Assembly (NCBI GenBank): GCA_964613015.1
Contig: CAZTFP010000010.1
Coordinates: forward strand, 1-48,264
Direction: 5' to 3'
Source: CAJBLF01 sp964613015
GTDB lineage: Bacteria; Patescibacteriota; Gracilibacteria; Absconditabacterales; Absconditicoccaceae
DNA: 48,264 bases
Shown here: positions 38,269 to 48,264 of the stretch, piece by piece
Layout: each line of letters opens with the position of its first letter
Position numbering within the stretch: the first letter of the stretch is position 1
The notes under the pieces: generated by a model
The model's input: the letters and a program-made list of their open reading frames with translations, nothing else
The model's database searches: none
Told to the model about the DNA's origin: nothing
Made by a program: the position numbers and the translations under genes

Positions 38269-38492
38269 CCAATTAGGGGATTACTTTTTTTGTTTTTTCC
38301 ATTGTTTTATTCTTTGAATTTGGTATTATCGGTACACTGTCTGCTCTTGCAGATATTTATAGTTATTGTCATAATAATTATCTGTTTGATGATTGTTTGT
38401 ATATTAACTATAGATTCGATGTCATGAAAACTTTCAAAAAAAACTTCATGTTTTCATTGTATCTTATATGTTTTAACATTTGAAAAAATAGT

Positions 38493-41400
38493 ATGTTTGA
38501 AAAAATTATTACCTTTATCGCTGGAGATTATAATCAGAAGCAACTCAATAAGTTTCTCCCATTGATTACTCAAATAAATGAATATTCACATCAATTTGAT
38601 GGTCTTTCTGATGATCAAATTAAAGCTAAAACTCAGGAATTTAAAGATAGACTTACTAATGGTGAAACTTTAGATGATATTTTACCTGAAGCATTTGCTA
38701 CTGTTAAACAAGCATGTAAAAGGATGGTTGGTAAAGAGCTTGAGGTCAAGGGTGAAATAGTGACATGGAATATGGTTCCTTACGATATGCAGTTGCTTGG
38801 AGGAATTATTCTTCATAAGGGAATTATTGCTGAAATGAAAACGTGAGAAGGAAAAACATTGGTTGCTGTTATGCCTGTGTACTTAAATGCTTTGCTTGGT
38901 AAATGAGTACATGTAGTTACTGTCAATGATTACTTAGCTTCTCGTGATGCTCAGTGGATGGGACATGTATATTCTCGATTGTGATTGTCAGCTTGATGTG
39001 TGACTAAAACCGTTCCACTTCAAAAAAGAAGAGAAGAATATGGTAAAGACATCACCTATATAGAAAATTCAGAACTTGGATTTGATTTTCTGAGAGATAA
39101 TTTGGTTAAATCTATGAAAGAGAGATCACTTGTTCGAAGACCACTTCATTATGCTATCGTGGATGAAATTGATAGTATTTTGATTGATGAAGCGAGAACT
39201 CCATTGATTATTTCTGAACCAAATGCTGAAGCAACAGAAAAATATTTGTATTATTCCCAAATAGCAAAGTGATTGATCCCTTGTACTGACAAGAAAAAGG
39301 TATCTAAGTGATTGCTTCAAGAACTTCTTACCGATGTTAAAGCAGGTAAAGATCAAGAAGAAAATGGGGATTATTATATTGATGAAAAAACTAAATCTGC
39401 GTCATTGAGTGGAAGAGGTATTACCAAATTGGAACAGATACTCAAAGTAGAAAATCTTTATAAAGACCTTTGATACGAAGAGATTCATCATATTGAAAAT
39501 GCGGTTCGTGCACAAGCGGTTTACGAAAAAGATAAAGAATATATTGTCAAAGATAATGAAGTACTTATTGTGGATGAGCATACCGGTCGTACGATGCCAG
39601 GAAGAAGATTTTCCGAAGGTTTACATCAAGCGATAGAGGCTAAAGAAGGAGTTAAAATCCAGAAAGAATCTAAAACACTTGCAACAATTACCTATCAAAA
39701 CTTTTTTAAACAATACACCAAGCTTGCTGGTATGACTGGTACTGCATTGACAGAATGAGAAGAATTTGAAAAGATTTATGAACTTTCTGTGTTGGAAATC
39801 CCAACCAATAGGCCGACAATCAGAGTAGATAGAAATGATAAAGTATATTATAATGAATCTATCAAATGGAAATTTGTCAAACAACATATCCAGTTTGCTC
39901 ATGATATTGGACAACCTATCCTTATTGGTACTGCCAATATTGCTACGTCTGAATATGTTTCTAGACTCTTGGAAAAAGATGCTATTACGCATTATGTATT
40001 GAATGCAAAATTTCATGAACAAGAAGCACATATCGTTTCTCAGGCAGGAAAATATAAAAGTGTTGTCGTTGCAACCAATATGGCTGGTAGATGAACAGAT
40101 ATTAAACTTGAACAATGACTCAATGATAAACTTGCTGACAATTACGCAAAATGGATAAAGAAACAGGTACTTACAGATAAAAAGTGACTATCTATTGATA
40201 TCTATTCTTCTATAGAGTTTGAACTTACTATGGATGGTATGAGACGTGAACTTGATATGAGTGATGAACTTATTAGACAAGCAGAAAAAGATCGAGTGAG
40301 TCATAATGGTATTGTCATGAAAATAAAATTTAATCGTAACAAAAAAGAAAATACTGATGCATTCGTTGAATTGTTTTGCAAACCTGCTGATATGGAAGCA
40401 AAAGAAACTTTAGAACAAGATTTTCATTACGGACTTTTCATCCTTGGAACTGAAAAACATGAATCAAGGAGAATCGATAATCAGTTGAGAGGACGTGCCG
40501 GTAGACAATGAGATCCATGAGTTTCTGTATTCTTTGTTGCTCTTGATGATTTGATTATGCGTAAAATGTGATGAGAAAGAATCCAATGAGTAGCAGCAAT
40601 GCTGCTTGGAAAAACAGAACTTGAAAACCTTGAACTTAATCAAAAACAATTTACAAGTTCGATAATCAGATCTCAAAAACAAATGGAAGGTCGACATTTC
40701 GGTATAAGAAAGCACCTTTTCGATTATGATAGTGTTATCAACAAACAAAGACAAGCTATTTATAAAAAAAGAGATGATATCCTTGGTAGTGAAACTGATG
40801 AGGAACTTAGAAAATATTTAGTGGAACAAATCAAACTTGAGATCGAACAAAACATGAGTGATATCGTTCATCAACAGATAATGAATGCTCAAGTCTTGGG
40901 ACAATCTATTGCACAATTTCTTCGTGTCATGGACAAAGAGTTTTCTCTTAAACTTGATCACAAACAATTTACGATGTTTGAAGAAATGTCTTTTGATCAT
41001 CTTCAAGTAGAACTTTCGCTTTTTATGCTTGATCAACTTAAGACCAAATTTGCTATGATGGATATCAATAGACTCTATCAAATATTCAAAGATGTGTATT
41101 TATATCATTTAGATACGCTTCGAGTGAAACATCTTGATGAAATGGAATACTTGAGAGATAAGGTTGGTCTTATGTGATATGCTCAACTTGATCCTTTGGT
41201 GGTCTACAAATCAGAAGCTTTTGAAAAATTTCAAATATTATTATACAGACTCAAATTTGATGTGACAGCCTATATCGCTGGTATTGATTTTTCTATGGTT
41301 CAACAACAAGACCAAGCATCACAAGTAGTTATGGCCAATTCACAAAGTGAAGCCGAATATCTCAAAATGTTACAAAAGGTAAGTGCTGAAGTCCAAGAAA

Positions 41401-41609
41401 TAAAACCTACCAAATCTGTTGCTAAAGAATCAGAAAAAATGGTCTATAAAACTAGTGATGGTGTAGAAATATTTGAAGTAAATGATACTAATCAACCTAT
41501 CGGGACGCCTACTGTTTTTGATGTCCAATCTGGAGATAAAGTAAGACCTAATGATCCATGTCCTTGTGGCTCTGGCAAGAAATACAAAAAATGTCATTGA
41601 GCTGTATAA
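38493..41609 (+). CDS. secA: Preprotein translocase ATPase SecA
   Basis: 1038 aa. Drives protein export through SecYEG. The Walker A motif AEMKT-G-EGKT has a TGA glycine at residue 118 (38844-38846). YITNSELGFDFLRDN reads here as ENSELGFDFLRDN; other motifs are VDEIDSILIDEARTPLI, DEHTGRTMPGRRFSEGLHQAIEAKE shortened to its key GRTMPGRRFSEG, MAGRGTDI (TGA in GRG), and LRGRAGRQG. The C-terminus ends in the zinc-binding SEC-C motif PCPCGSGKKYKKCH. Longer than the common 800-900 aa because of inserts in the helical domains. Ends TAA after GAV; terminator follows. Confidence 0.96.
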
Positions 41610-41635
41610 ATAATTGAATTATTCTTCGTTTATTA

Positions 41636-41667
41636 AAAAATTGGTATCTAGCGTACCAATTTTTTTT
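41636..41667. terminator. Bidirectional terminator after secA
   Basis: ATTGGTA (41640-41646) with TACCAAT (41654-41660), A-run before and T-run after, between the convergent secA and ATPase genes. Confidence 0.85.
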
Positions 41668-41675
41668 ATTCATTA

Positions 41676-44600
41676 TTATGCTGTCGGACTAGTTTCAGCT
41701 GGTGAGGGAGGTGTCGAAGTTGTTTCACTTGGTGGTACTGCTGTTGCTTCTGGTAATTTGGTTTCGTCTGTACTCATACCTAGTCTTGCCTCCATTTCTG
41801 CATCTACGAACTCTCTTTTTCTTCCATATTTTTTGCCTGAATATTCTTTCAGAATAGGTACTATTTTTTTGTTTTGATAATCTTTGGTGAAAATCATATT
41901 CATACTAAATGCACGAGTAGTTGCGTTATCTATATTTAGTTTGACGTATGCTTTATAGTTTGCTATACCTACGATATCTTCTGTTGATAATACTGGTGCA
42001 TATTCTTTTTCCAAAAATTCTGCATCGGGTGCACCGACTTTAAATGATTGCATGGTACCAACGTTACCAAATACGGCTGCTTTTACATCATTTTTTCCTC
42101 CACCGACATCTCCCAATCATTTTGGTGGTTCGAGTTGTGCAATATATTGATGCGCCATGATGAGTGAAAGTCTATATTTTCTCGCTTCTGAAAGGATATC
42201 TGCAAATGTTCCTGAAACAAAGTTTTGGAATTCATCTACATAGAGGAAAAAATCTTTTCTATCTTCTTCTTTCTGTCTTGCTCTGGCCATCGCTGCGGTA
42301 TAAATCTTTGATACCATAATCATACCCAAGAGATTAGCATTTGATTCTCCTATTCTACCTTTACTGAGATTGATTATCAGAATCTTTTTGTTGTCCATAA
42401 TATCTTCAAACTTAAATGCTGATTTTGTTTGCCCGATAATATTTCTAATGAGCCTGTTGGTGTTGAATGATACGAACTTCGCTGAGAAATATGGTATTAT
42501 TTCTTCTTTTTCTTTATCGCCCATTGCATTAAATGTCTTTTCCCATCGATTTCTTACCGTAGGATTCGTAACTTTCTTTACTTTATATTCTCTGTATCCT
42601 TCGTCGGTGAAGAGTCTTACTATATCAAGAAGAGTTGGTCTGTCTTCGAAGTCTTCCAATAGCGTTAGGCTTCCGTATTTAAAATATTCTTGGAGTCTTG
42701 GACCAAAAATTTCTGGACCAAACATTTTGATAAATATTTCTGTGGCGTCGTTAACAACTCTATCTGCCTCATCCAAAATATTAATTTCATACAGATTTAA
42801 TCCCATTGGTCTTTCTTCATCTCCCGCATCGAAATATACAACATCTTTTGCTCTTTCTTTGGGTATATATGCGAGCATATCTTCGGCAAGATCACCATGC
42901 GGATCAATCAAACATATACCATCACCATTTCGAATGTCTTGTCTTGCTATCGTTTGTAAAAAAACTGATTTTCAAGTACCTGATTTTCCTATACAATAAT
43001 GATGTCTCATCCTGTCATCTCTTTTCATATAGACCGGAGATAGTGTGTTTCTATAAATATTTGTACCCAGCAAAATAGCATCTTTGAAAAGTTTATATCC
43101 AAATCATTGTTTTTGTACAATAGATTTTACAAATTTTTTAGTAGTTTCGTTTTGTAAAGCATCCTTTCATTCTGTCTTTTCTATGATTTCTTTTCCTTGT
43201 AATTGTTCTTGAGTAAAATTTTCTATTGGTTCCAATATTTCCTCTGTATATTTTGTCTCTGCTACTGCTCGATGTTTTTTATAATCGGCAAGTATGATAT
43301 TGAGTTTTCCTCCTTTATAACTTTCTGCCAACATTCATCACATAATATATCCATTGAAATCTTTTGGTATAGGAAGATTTTCTGGTGCCGGAAGTACTTT
43401 ATATTGCATCCATGAGATAATTGGTGAACGGTTATAGGTTGCATCTGGGAAATGGAAGAGTGAGGTGAGTTCATTTACTCAGAATATATTTCTTGCAAAG
43501 AAAAATTTTGTAATGAAGTTATTTACTGCAATCTTTCGAATTGGTTTAAAAAACCGTCAAAAAACATCAGCTTGTGTCTGTGACCCTTCTAATTCATTAC
43601 CATATTCATCTCCATATACCGTCAACGCATTTACAATTTGGTGGACATTGGATTCTAGATTTGTTTTTTCATCAGAACTTGTTGTTATCAATATTGCTGA
43701 ATTGAAGAATGGTAGTGCAGCTTCTTCTCCCATAGCATTTAAGTAATCTTCTTTTGCTTTGACCATACGTACCATCGTCACTTTTTCTTCATCTTTTGCT
43801 GACGTCAACAATTCTTTGCTTGGTCCATTGATAAGAAATCCAATAAGTTTTCGTGGCATCAAAAAATACATCCGCCATGCTGTATTATGCTCATATACAG
43901 AGAGATTCTTGTATAGTCTATCTATCGCTTTTTGTGATTTTTTATTGAATGAATCGCCCAATGGCTTGATAGGTATAATTATATTTACTGTATCATATCT
44001 AGATATCTTTCCTATTGCATCTATGATATTGTTGATAGGATCATCAGGCTGCTGTTTATAAATTTTGATATTGAATATGGGATCTTTTTTTGGCTTTATT
44101 GGCATAATGTTGCTATATTTTTTTTTGAAAAACTTCGGTTTAATGGTTCTTTCTATCGAACAATTAGGAAATTGGGCAGCAATTGCTCCTTCGAGTAATT
44201 CCTGGTATTCTGGATAGGTAGCTACAATGAAATTAAGTACCCCATCTTCATAATTATAGATGAGTGTCGTTTTGGGTTTATCAAATAGTTTTTTCATTAA
44301 ACTTTCTTTAGTGCTCAAGGTACCTACTTTGTGGAAGTTATGAAACACCTGTCCCATACGTCCTATTTTTTCTTTCATATCTTTGGCAAGTTCTTTTTCC
44401 TGTTCACGGTCTAGTTTACTTTGTCCTCTTGGTAAGAGTACTTTGAGATAAATGATTCTTCTTGAATTGAATACATCATAAAAAAATCTCATCATATTTC
44501 TGATTATTATCAGAAATAGTATACCAACAACAAAAATTAATAGTCCATTGAGTGCATATTGTCCGTATACTTTTGCTGTCACTTGTCGTCCTGTTTGTGG

Positions 44601-44870
44601 TGTTGTAGTAGTTGTGGTTGTTTTTATAACTTGTTGATCTTTTTGACTAGGAATTGTACCAAATCATGGTCCTTGAGTTGATGTAGGTGCTGGTGTATAT
44701 GGATTCCCCAATAAAAAGTTTTTTATCTGAATTGTTCCTCACATCATCTGCATACATGTAGATTTATCTTTTGTTCGTGCTATACTTGTCAATTGGGAAA
44801 TATTTTCCAATCATGTTGGATTTTTGGTGTATTGATCTTTGATAAGCTGTTCACATAGTCATAATTCCAT
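41676..44870 (-). CDS. TraG/VirB4-like membrane ATPase, second copy
   Basis: 1064 aa joined by TGA glycines. The start at ATG 44870 adds a Thr-rich region and a membrane segment (LNGLLIFVVGILFLIIIRN) lost in a standard-code reading from GTG 44582. About 300 residues follow (SRRIIYLKVLLPRGQSKLD) that are typical of Patescibacterial type-IV-secretion-like ATPases. The P-loop is GKSGTGKSVF, the Walker B LYVDEFQNF, and between them LIDPHGDLAED and NLSKGRIGESNANLLG, closely parallel to the protein at 9349. The tail is a Pro/Thr/Ser-rich sequence (PSETTSTPPSPAETSPTA), without S1 domain. Probably a membrane-anchored hexameric pump for DNA or protein. Confidence 0.87.
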
Positions 44871-45035
44871 ATCCTATTTAGCTTAATGCTTGAAGCTTGG
44901 AGCTTGAAGCCTAAAAATATTTATTTAGTGCTATAGATATAGTATACTCGAAAATGTTTTTTTGTACAAAAAAAAACGGCTTTTGAATACTGTTTTGAGC
45001 CATTTTTTATAAAAAATTATATAATAATGGTTGTT

Positions 45036-45908
45036 TTAGTCTTTTTTGGGGATATTTTTGTATATTTCGTACCATAAATAGGCACAAAATGCTCTTATCA
45101 TCGAACTAGCATAAGAACCAAAAAAGATGCCTAGAGCAAACAATCCATATACTGTCCATTTTACCCCAGGATATTGGATGATATTACATACAATAGCAAG
45201 ATAAATCAGTGTAATCGGTATCAGTAAGATAATGAAAAGATTCAATGAAAAATTAATAATCAGATTGGTTTGTATTCTTAGATATTTCATGCTTTCTTTG
45301 AAACAACCAAGAGAAATGTCACAACTTTTGAGTACAGCATCATAGACTCCTTTTCCTTCCAATGTCATAATGTATCTCGTATATACTTTTAGTGCGTTTA
45401 CGATATTCATTACGCCAAATCGTAAAATTAAGAGGAAAATAGTAAAACTTCTATGTAATCCTCCAGAAACAGCTATTTTGAGTACGGTTATCCAATATAC
45501 GGTTGGTGACATCAGTAATGAGACAATACCATATTCAAACATAGGGAAAAAATTTTCTCTTCATCTTTTCAGTGCATTTCTTATGCTTTTGTCTTTCTCG
45601 TTGAGATAATAAATAATCGCTGTTTGGCCTATGGGATATATGACTGAATATGCTATAAATAGCATTATTGCTATACCGATTACTCGACTGATGACGTGGT
45701 TAGTATTGATTTCTTGAACGAAAAATTCTGCTACTTTACCTACATACAGTCCGTTTTCATAATTTCTCGCAAAAAGGGTATTTACATTTAAAATAATCAA
45801 TAAACTCGCAATTAATGAATGAAAAAATGATGTCACTAAGGTCAATCTTATGATTTTGCGATCATTTTTCATATAATCAATTGAGTTTTTGAGTATCGAT
45901 TTGAGCAT
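45036..45908 (-). CDS. Multi-pass membrane protein of unknown function
   Basis: 290 aa with about six hydrophobic segments (LTLVTSFFHSLIASLLIILN; IGIAIMLFIAYSVIYPIGQ; FSLNLFIILLIPITLIYLAI; WTVYGLFALGIFFGSYASSM). The loop sequence NEKDKSIRNALKRGRENFFPMFEYG, shortened here to SIRNALKRGREN, resembles the cytoplasmic loop of stand-alone membrane proteins common in Patescibacteria. The TGA glycine is at 45558-45560. A weak hairpin and a T-run of nine (near 44968-45001 on the minus strand) may terminate it. Function not inferable. Confidence 0.75.
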
Positions 45909-46076
45909 ATATTGTATGTACTGAAAAATGATTTGTAGGCAATAGAAATTTACTACTTATCATAAAATTCAATATCTCTTTTTGAGACCTATCATCCCTT
46001 CATTTGTTTTGTTTTTATCATTAGCTTTTTTTACTCTTTTTTGAGGACTTTACTTTGCTCTTATTCTAGATTTGTA

Positions 46077-46104
46077 TTGCAAAAATTGGATGAATCTGTA
46101 TAGT
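46077..46104 (+). promoter_or_regulatory. Promoter of the gene at 46128 and possibly gatA
   Basis: TTGCAA (46077-46082), a 16-base spacer, TATAGT (46099-46104), 24 bases before the ATG. Confidence 0.5.
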
Positions 46105-46127
46105 ATTTTTGTCTTTATTTTGTTTCT

Positions 46128-46688
46128 ATGCTCATGAGATTTATCAAAAGACTTATTTTTGTGATTATCCTCTTGTTGTTAGCATTCTTTGTTTATCGTT
46201 TGATTAATCCAAAGGCAGCGCAATCACTTTTGTTTGATCTTAAAACATTTTCTAATACTACCATATGAACTCACTTTCCTCTTAGTGGTGATGTAGTTGT
46301 TACTTCTTGAGTGGTGATTGATTTGACTGGTACTATCGAAAGCTGAATAGTACAAGATACTTGAGCTTTACAAGAACTTACTGGTACTGACGAACTTTTG
46401 CTTAAAGATACATCGTTTTCTCCAGAAGTTTCTGGTGCAATAGTTACAACATGAGTGTCATATTCTTCAGGAACTACATGATCATCTATATCCTCAGATC
46501 GTTGTCCTGCGATGCCAACAGTCGATTCTTGTCCGTCTGGTCAAGAGAAATATATTGTCTATAGCTCTTCTGTATGTTGAACGTACTATTCTTGCAAAAT
46601 ACTACCATCATCTTCAAATGGACTTTCTGCTCAAGCTGCTCAAGAAAAACGTAGAACTGAAAGTATCCTTCAATGATTTGGAAAGTAA
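46128..46688 (+). CDS. Membrane-anchored Ser/Thr-rich surface protein
   Basis: 186 aa. One membrane segment (FIKRLIFVIILLLLAFFVYRL) then an extracytoplasmic part rich in Ser, Thr and Gly (VVTSGVVIDLTGTIESG; SYSSGTTGSSISS) with a Cys cluster (CPAMPTVDSCPSGQEKY; CGTYYSCK). About ten glycines are TGA, so the standard code shows nothing. An alternative start ATG lies at 46134. It is 23 bases before gatA on the same strand. No family recognised; the Cys pattern suggests a small disulfide-bonded domain. Confidence 0.65.
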
Positions 46689-46711
46689 TCTATTTATTAT
46701 TATATGATAGA

Positions 46712-48148
46712 ATGCATCTTACACTTAAAGAATATATTACTAATCAGGGACTTAATCCTCATGATATGGTTAAACAATATATAGATACAGCAAAAAAACT
46801 TAATGCTGACTATTTTTCTTTTATAAGATTCCATGAAGACTATGTTGATATCCATATGGATGAATTTGCTACGAGACCATTGAAATCTGCGCCTATTGGT
46901 ATCAAAGATATTATTCTTACCCAAGACTATATTAGTTCTTGTGGATCTAAAATACTTAAAAACTATGTAAGTCCGTATAGTGCAACTTGTTTTCTTAATT
47001 TGGAAAAAAATGGTTGATTGATGATAGGTAAAACAAACATGGATGAATTCGCAATGTGATCTACTACAGAAACTTCTTATTTTGGTGTCACAAAAAATAT
47101 ATATGGAATTGATAGAACTCCTTGATGAAGTTCTGGGTGATCTGCTGTTGCAGTAGCTTCATGAGCAGTTATTGGTGCTTTGTGAACTGATACCTGAGGA
47201 AGTATTCGTCAGCCTGCGGCTTGGTGTGGTATCGTAGGTATAAAACCTACGTATGGAATGGTATCTCGTTATGGGGTACAATCTATGGCATCGAGTTTAG
47301 ATCAGGTTGGTGTCATGACACAAACGGTTGATGATGCTGAAATTTTGCTCAAGGCTATTGCATGATTTGATCCTAAGGATTCACAAAGTGATCCGAGGGC
47401 AGATGATTTTGTACATTCAGAATTTAGGATTCAGAATTCAGAATTGATGAAGTTTAAAATAGGAGTACCAAAAGAGGTTTTGTGAGAAGGTTTAGACCCT
47501 CAAATCAAAAAATTATTTCTTTCTACGATAGAAAAGCTTCGTGCAGCTTGAATTGTTGTTGAAGATATTAGCTTGCCTATGCTTGCCTATTCCGTACCTA
47601 TGTATTATACGTTGATGCCAGCAGAAGTAAGTACCAATCTTGCAAGGTTTGATGGGATAAAATTTGGTCTTCAGTCTGATAGTATGGATGTAGAAACGCT
47701 CCAAAAATATTATGAAACTATTAGATCTGAGTGATTTGGTGAAGAAGCAAAGAGAAGAATATTGCTTGGTACCTTTGTTCTAAGTTCTGCAAACTATGAA
47801 TGATATTATCTCAAAGCACAGAAAGCGAGAGAAGAATTACAAGCAGAGTTTGATACTATATTTACCACATATGATATTATTCTTACTCCAACGGTTCCAG
47901 AAGTAGCATGGAAAATTGGTTCAAGAACTAATGATCCATTGAAGGTGTATTTGGCAGATATGTATACAATACCAGCAAATATGTGATGATTGCCAGCTAT
48001 GTCTATCCCTATGGGAATGGTAGAAGATCACACCGACGGTTTGATAGAAATGATGCCAACAGGGATTCAACTTATGGCTCAGAAATGGTCTGAGGATAAG
48101 ATTTTTGGTTTTGGTAAATATTTGGAAAACTTAATGAAAAGTGAATAG
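46712..48148 (+). CDS. gatA: Asp-tRNA(Asn)/Glu-tRNA(Gln) amidotransferase subunit A
   Basis: 478 aa. Amidase-signature enzyme that makes ammonia from glutamine to convert Glu-tRNA(Gln) and Asp-tRNA(Asn). The catalytic Lys lies in GIKDII, the Ser pair in TPGGSSGGSAVAVASG and GTDTGGSIRQPA; three glycines of the first loop are TGA (47123-47128 doubled, 47138-47140). A short repeat-derived segment HSEFRIQNSELM lies around residue 235 (47409-47452). Ends TAG. gatB and gatC are not in the window. Confidence 0.94.
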
Positions 48149-48212
48149 TGAATAGTGAAGGAATTTTATATAAAATATTCAATCGTTTTTCACTATTAGT
48201 TAATAAAATTAT

Positions 48213-48264
48213 GATCCGGTCGTTCAGTGGATAGGACACAATCCTGCGAAGATTGTAACCCAGG
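48213..48264 (+). tRNA. tRNA-Arg (anticodon GCG), cut by window end
   Basis: The 5' half folds as a tRNA: acceptor strand GATCCGG (48213-48219), D-stem GTTC/GGAC around AGTGGATA, and anticodon stem CAATC/GATTG with loop CTGCGAA, whose anticodon GCG reads CGC and CGU. The T-arm and 3' acceptor strand lie outside the window. Confidence 0.8.

Noticed and set aside
38493..41609. TGA as selenocysteine or tryptophan
   Set aside because: TGA occurs many times per gene without SECIS-like context and aligns to conserved Gly (MKTGEGKT), while Trp is encoded by TGG as usual.

Overview
The window comes from a bacterium that reads UGA as glycine (genetic code 25). In gene after gene, in-frame TGA falls where the family has an invariant glycine: MetK GHPDK, the SecA P-loop, the GatA GGSSGGS loop, and the glycine before the prepilin cleavage site. 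Every gene ends in TAA or TAG; I found no functional TGA stop. With the low GC, small genes and Patescibacteria-type content, this points to Absconditabacteria (SR1) or Gracilibacteria (BD1-5). Read with the standard code the window looks shattered. The coordinates below read through TGA.

Layout. 0.1-2.6 kb: metK and an MFS transporter. 2.5-4.2 kb (minus): a radical SAM/SPASM maturase followed by two near-identical 20-residue peptide genes, each with a perfect AGGAGG, and a shared terminator; this looks like an undescribed RiPP-like locus. 4.4-8.3 kb: folD, a BaiN-type flavoprotein carrying an in-frame palindromic element, corA and a hypothetical. 8.5-14.4 kb: a lipoprotein, a giant TraG/VirB4-like ATPase with a C-terminal S1 domain, a degenerate PriA-like protein, a hypothetical and a half-size DMT transporter. 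14.6-17.1 kb and 25.1-27.9 kb: type IV pilus genes (PilN, PilO, PilC, three prepilins, a PilX-like protein). 18.9-24.9 kb (minus): a copper island of csoR, a His/Cys/Met-rich secreted protein, an HMA-SafE-cupredoxin fusion, a cupredoxin, copZ, and copA with a duplicated C-terminal extension. 28.0-31.1 kb: purB and purH. 32.0-33.7 kb (minus): a YidD-Fmt fusion with an alpha/beta-hydrolase nested inside the Fmt domain. 33.9-36.6 kb: holA, a secreted coil protein, a racemase-like protein without catalytic Cys, and a small chorismate mutase. 36.7-38.2 kb: two lysine-rich H1-like proteins and a hypothetical. 38.5-48.3 kb: secA, a second TraG/VirB4-like ATPase, a membrane protein, an anchored secreted protein, gatA, and a tRNA-Arg cut by the window end.

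A second layer runs across this. Seven genes contain no UGA glycine at all: the rSAM gene, the lipoprotein, the genes at 13541 and 14016, purB, purH, and the gene at 37676. Each is preceded by TTGAC[A/T]-N16-TAnnnn, and most are followed by their own hairpin terminator. I read them as recently acquired, self-contained expression cassettes from standard-code donors, set among native genes rich in UGA. All functions are inferred from reading the sequence; no database search was run.
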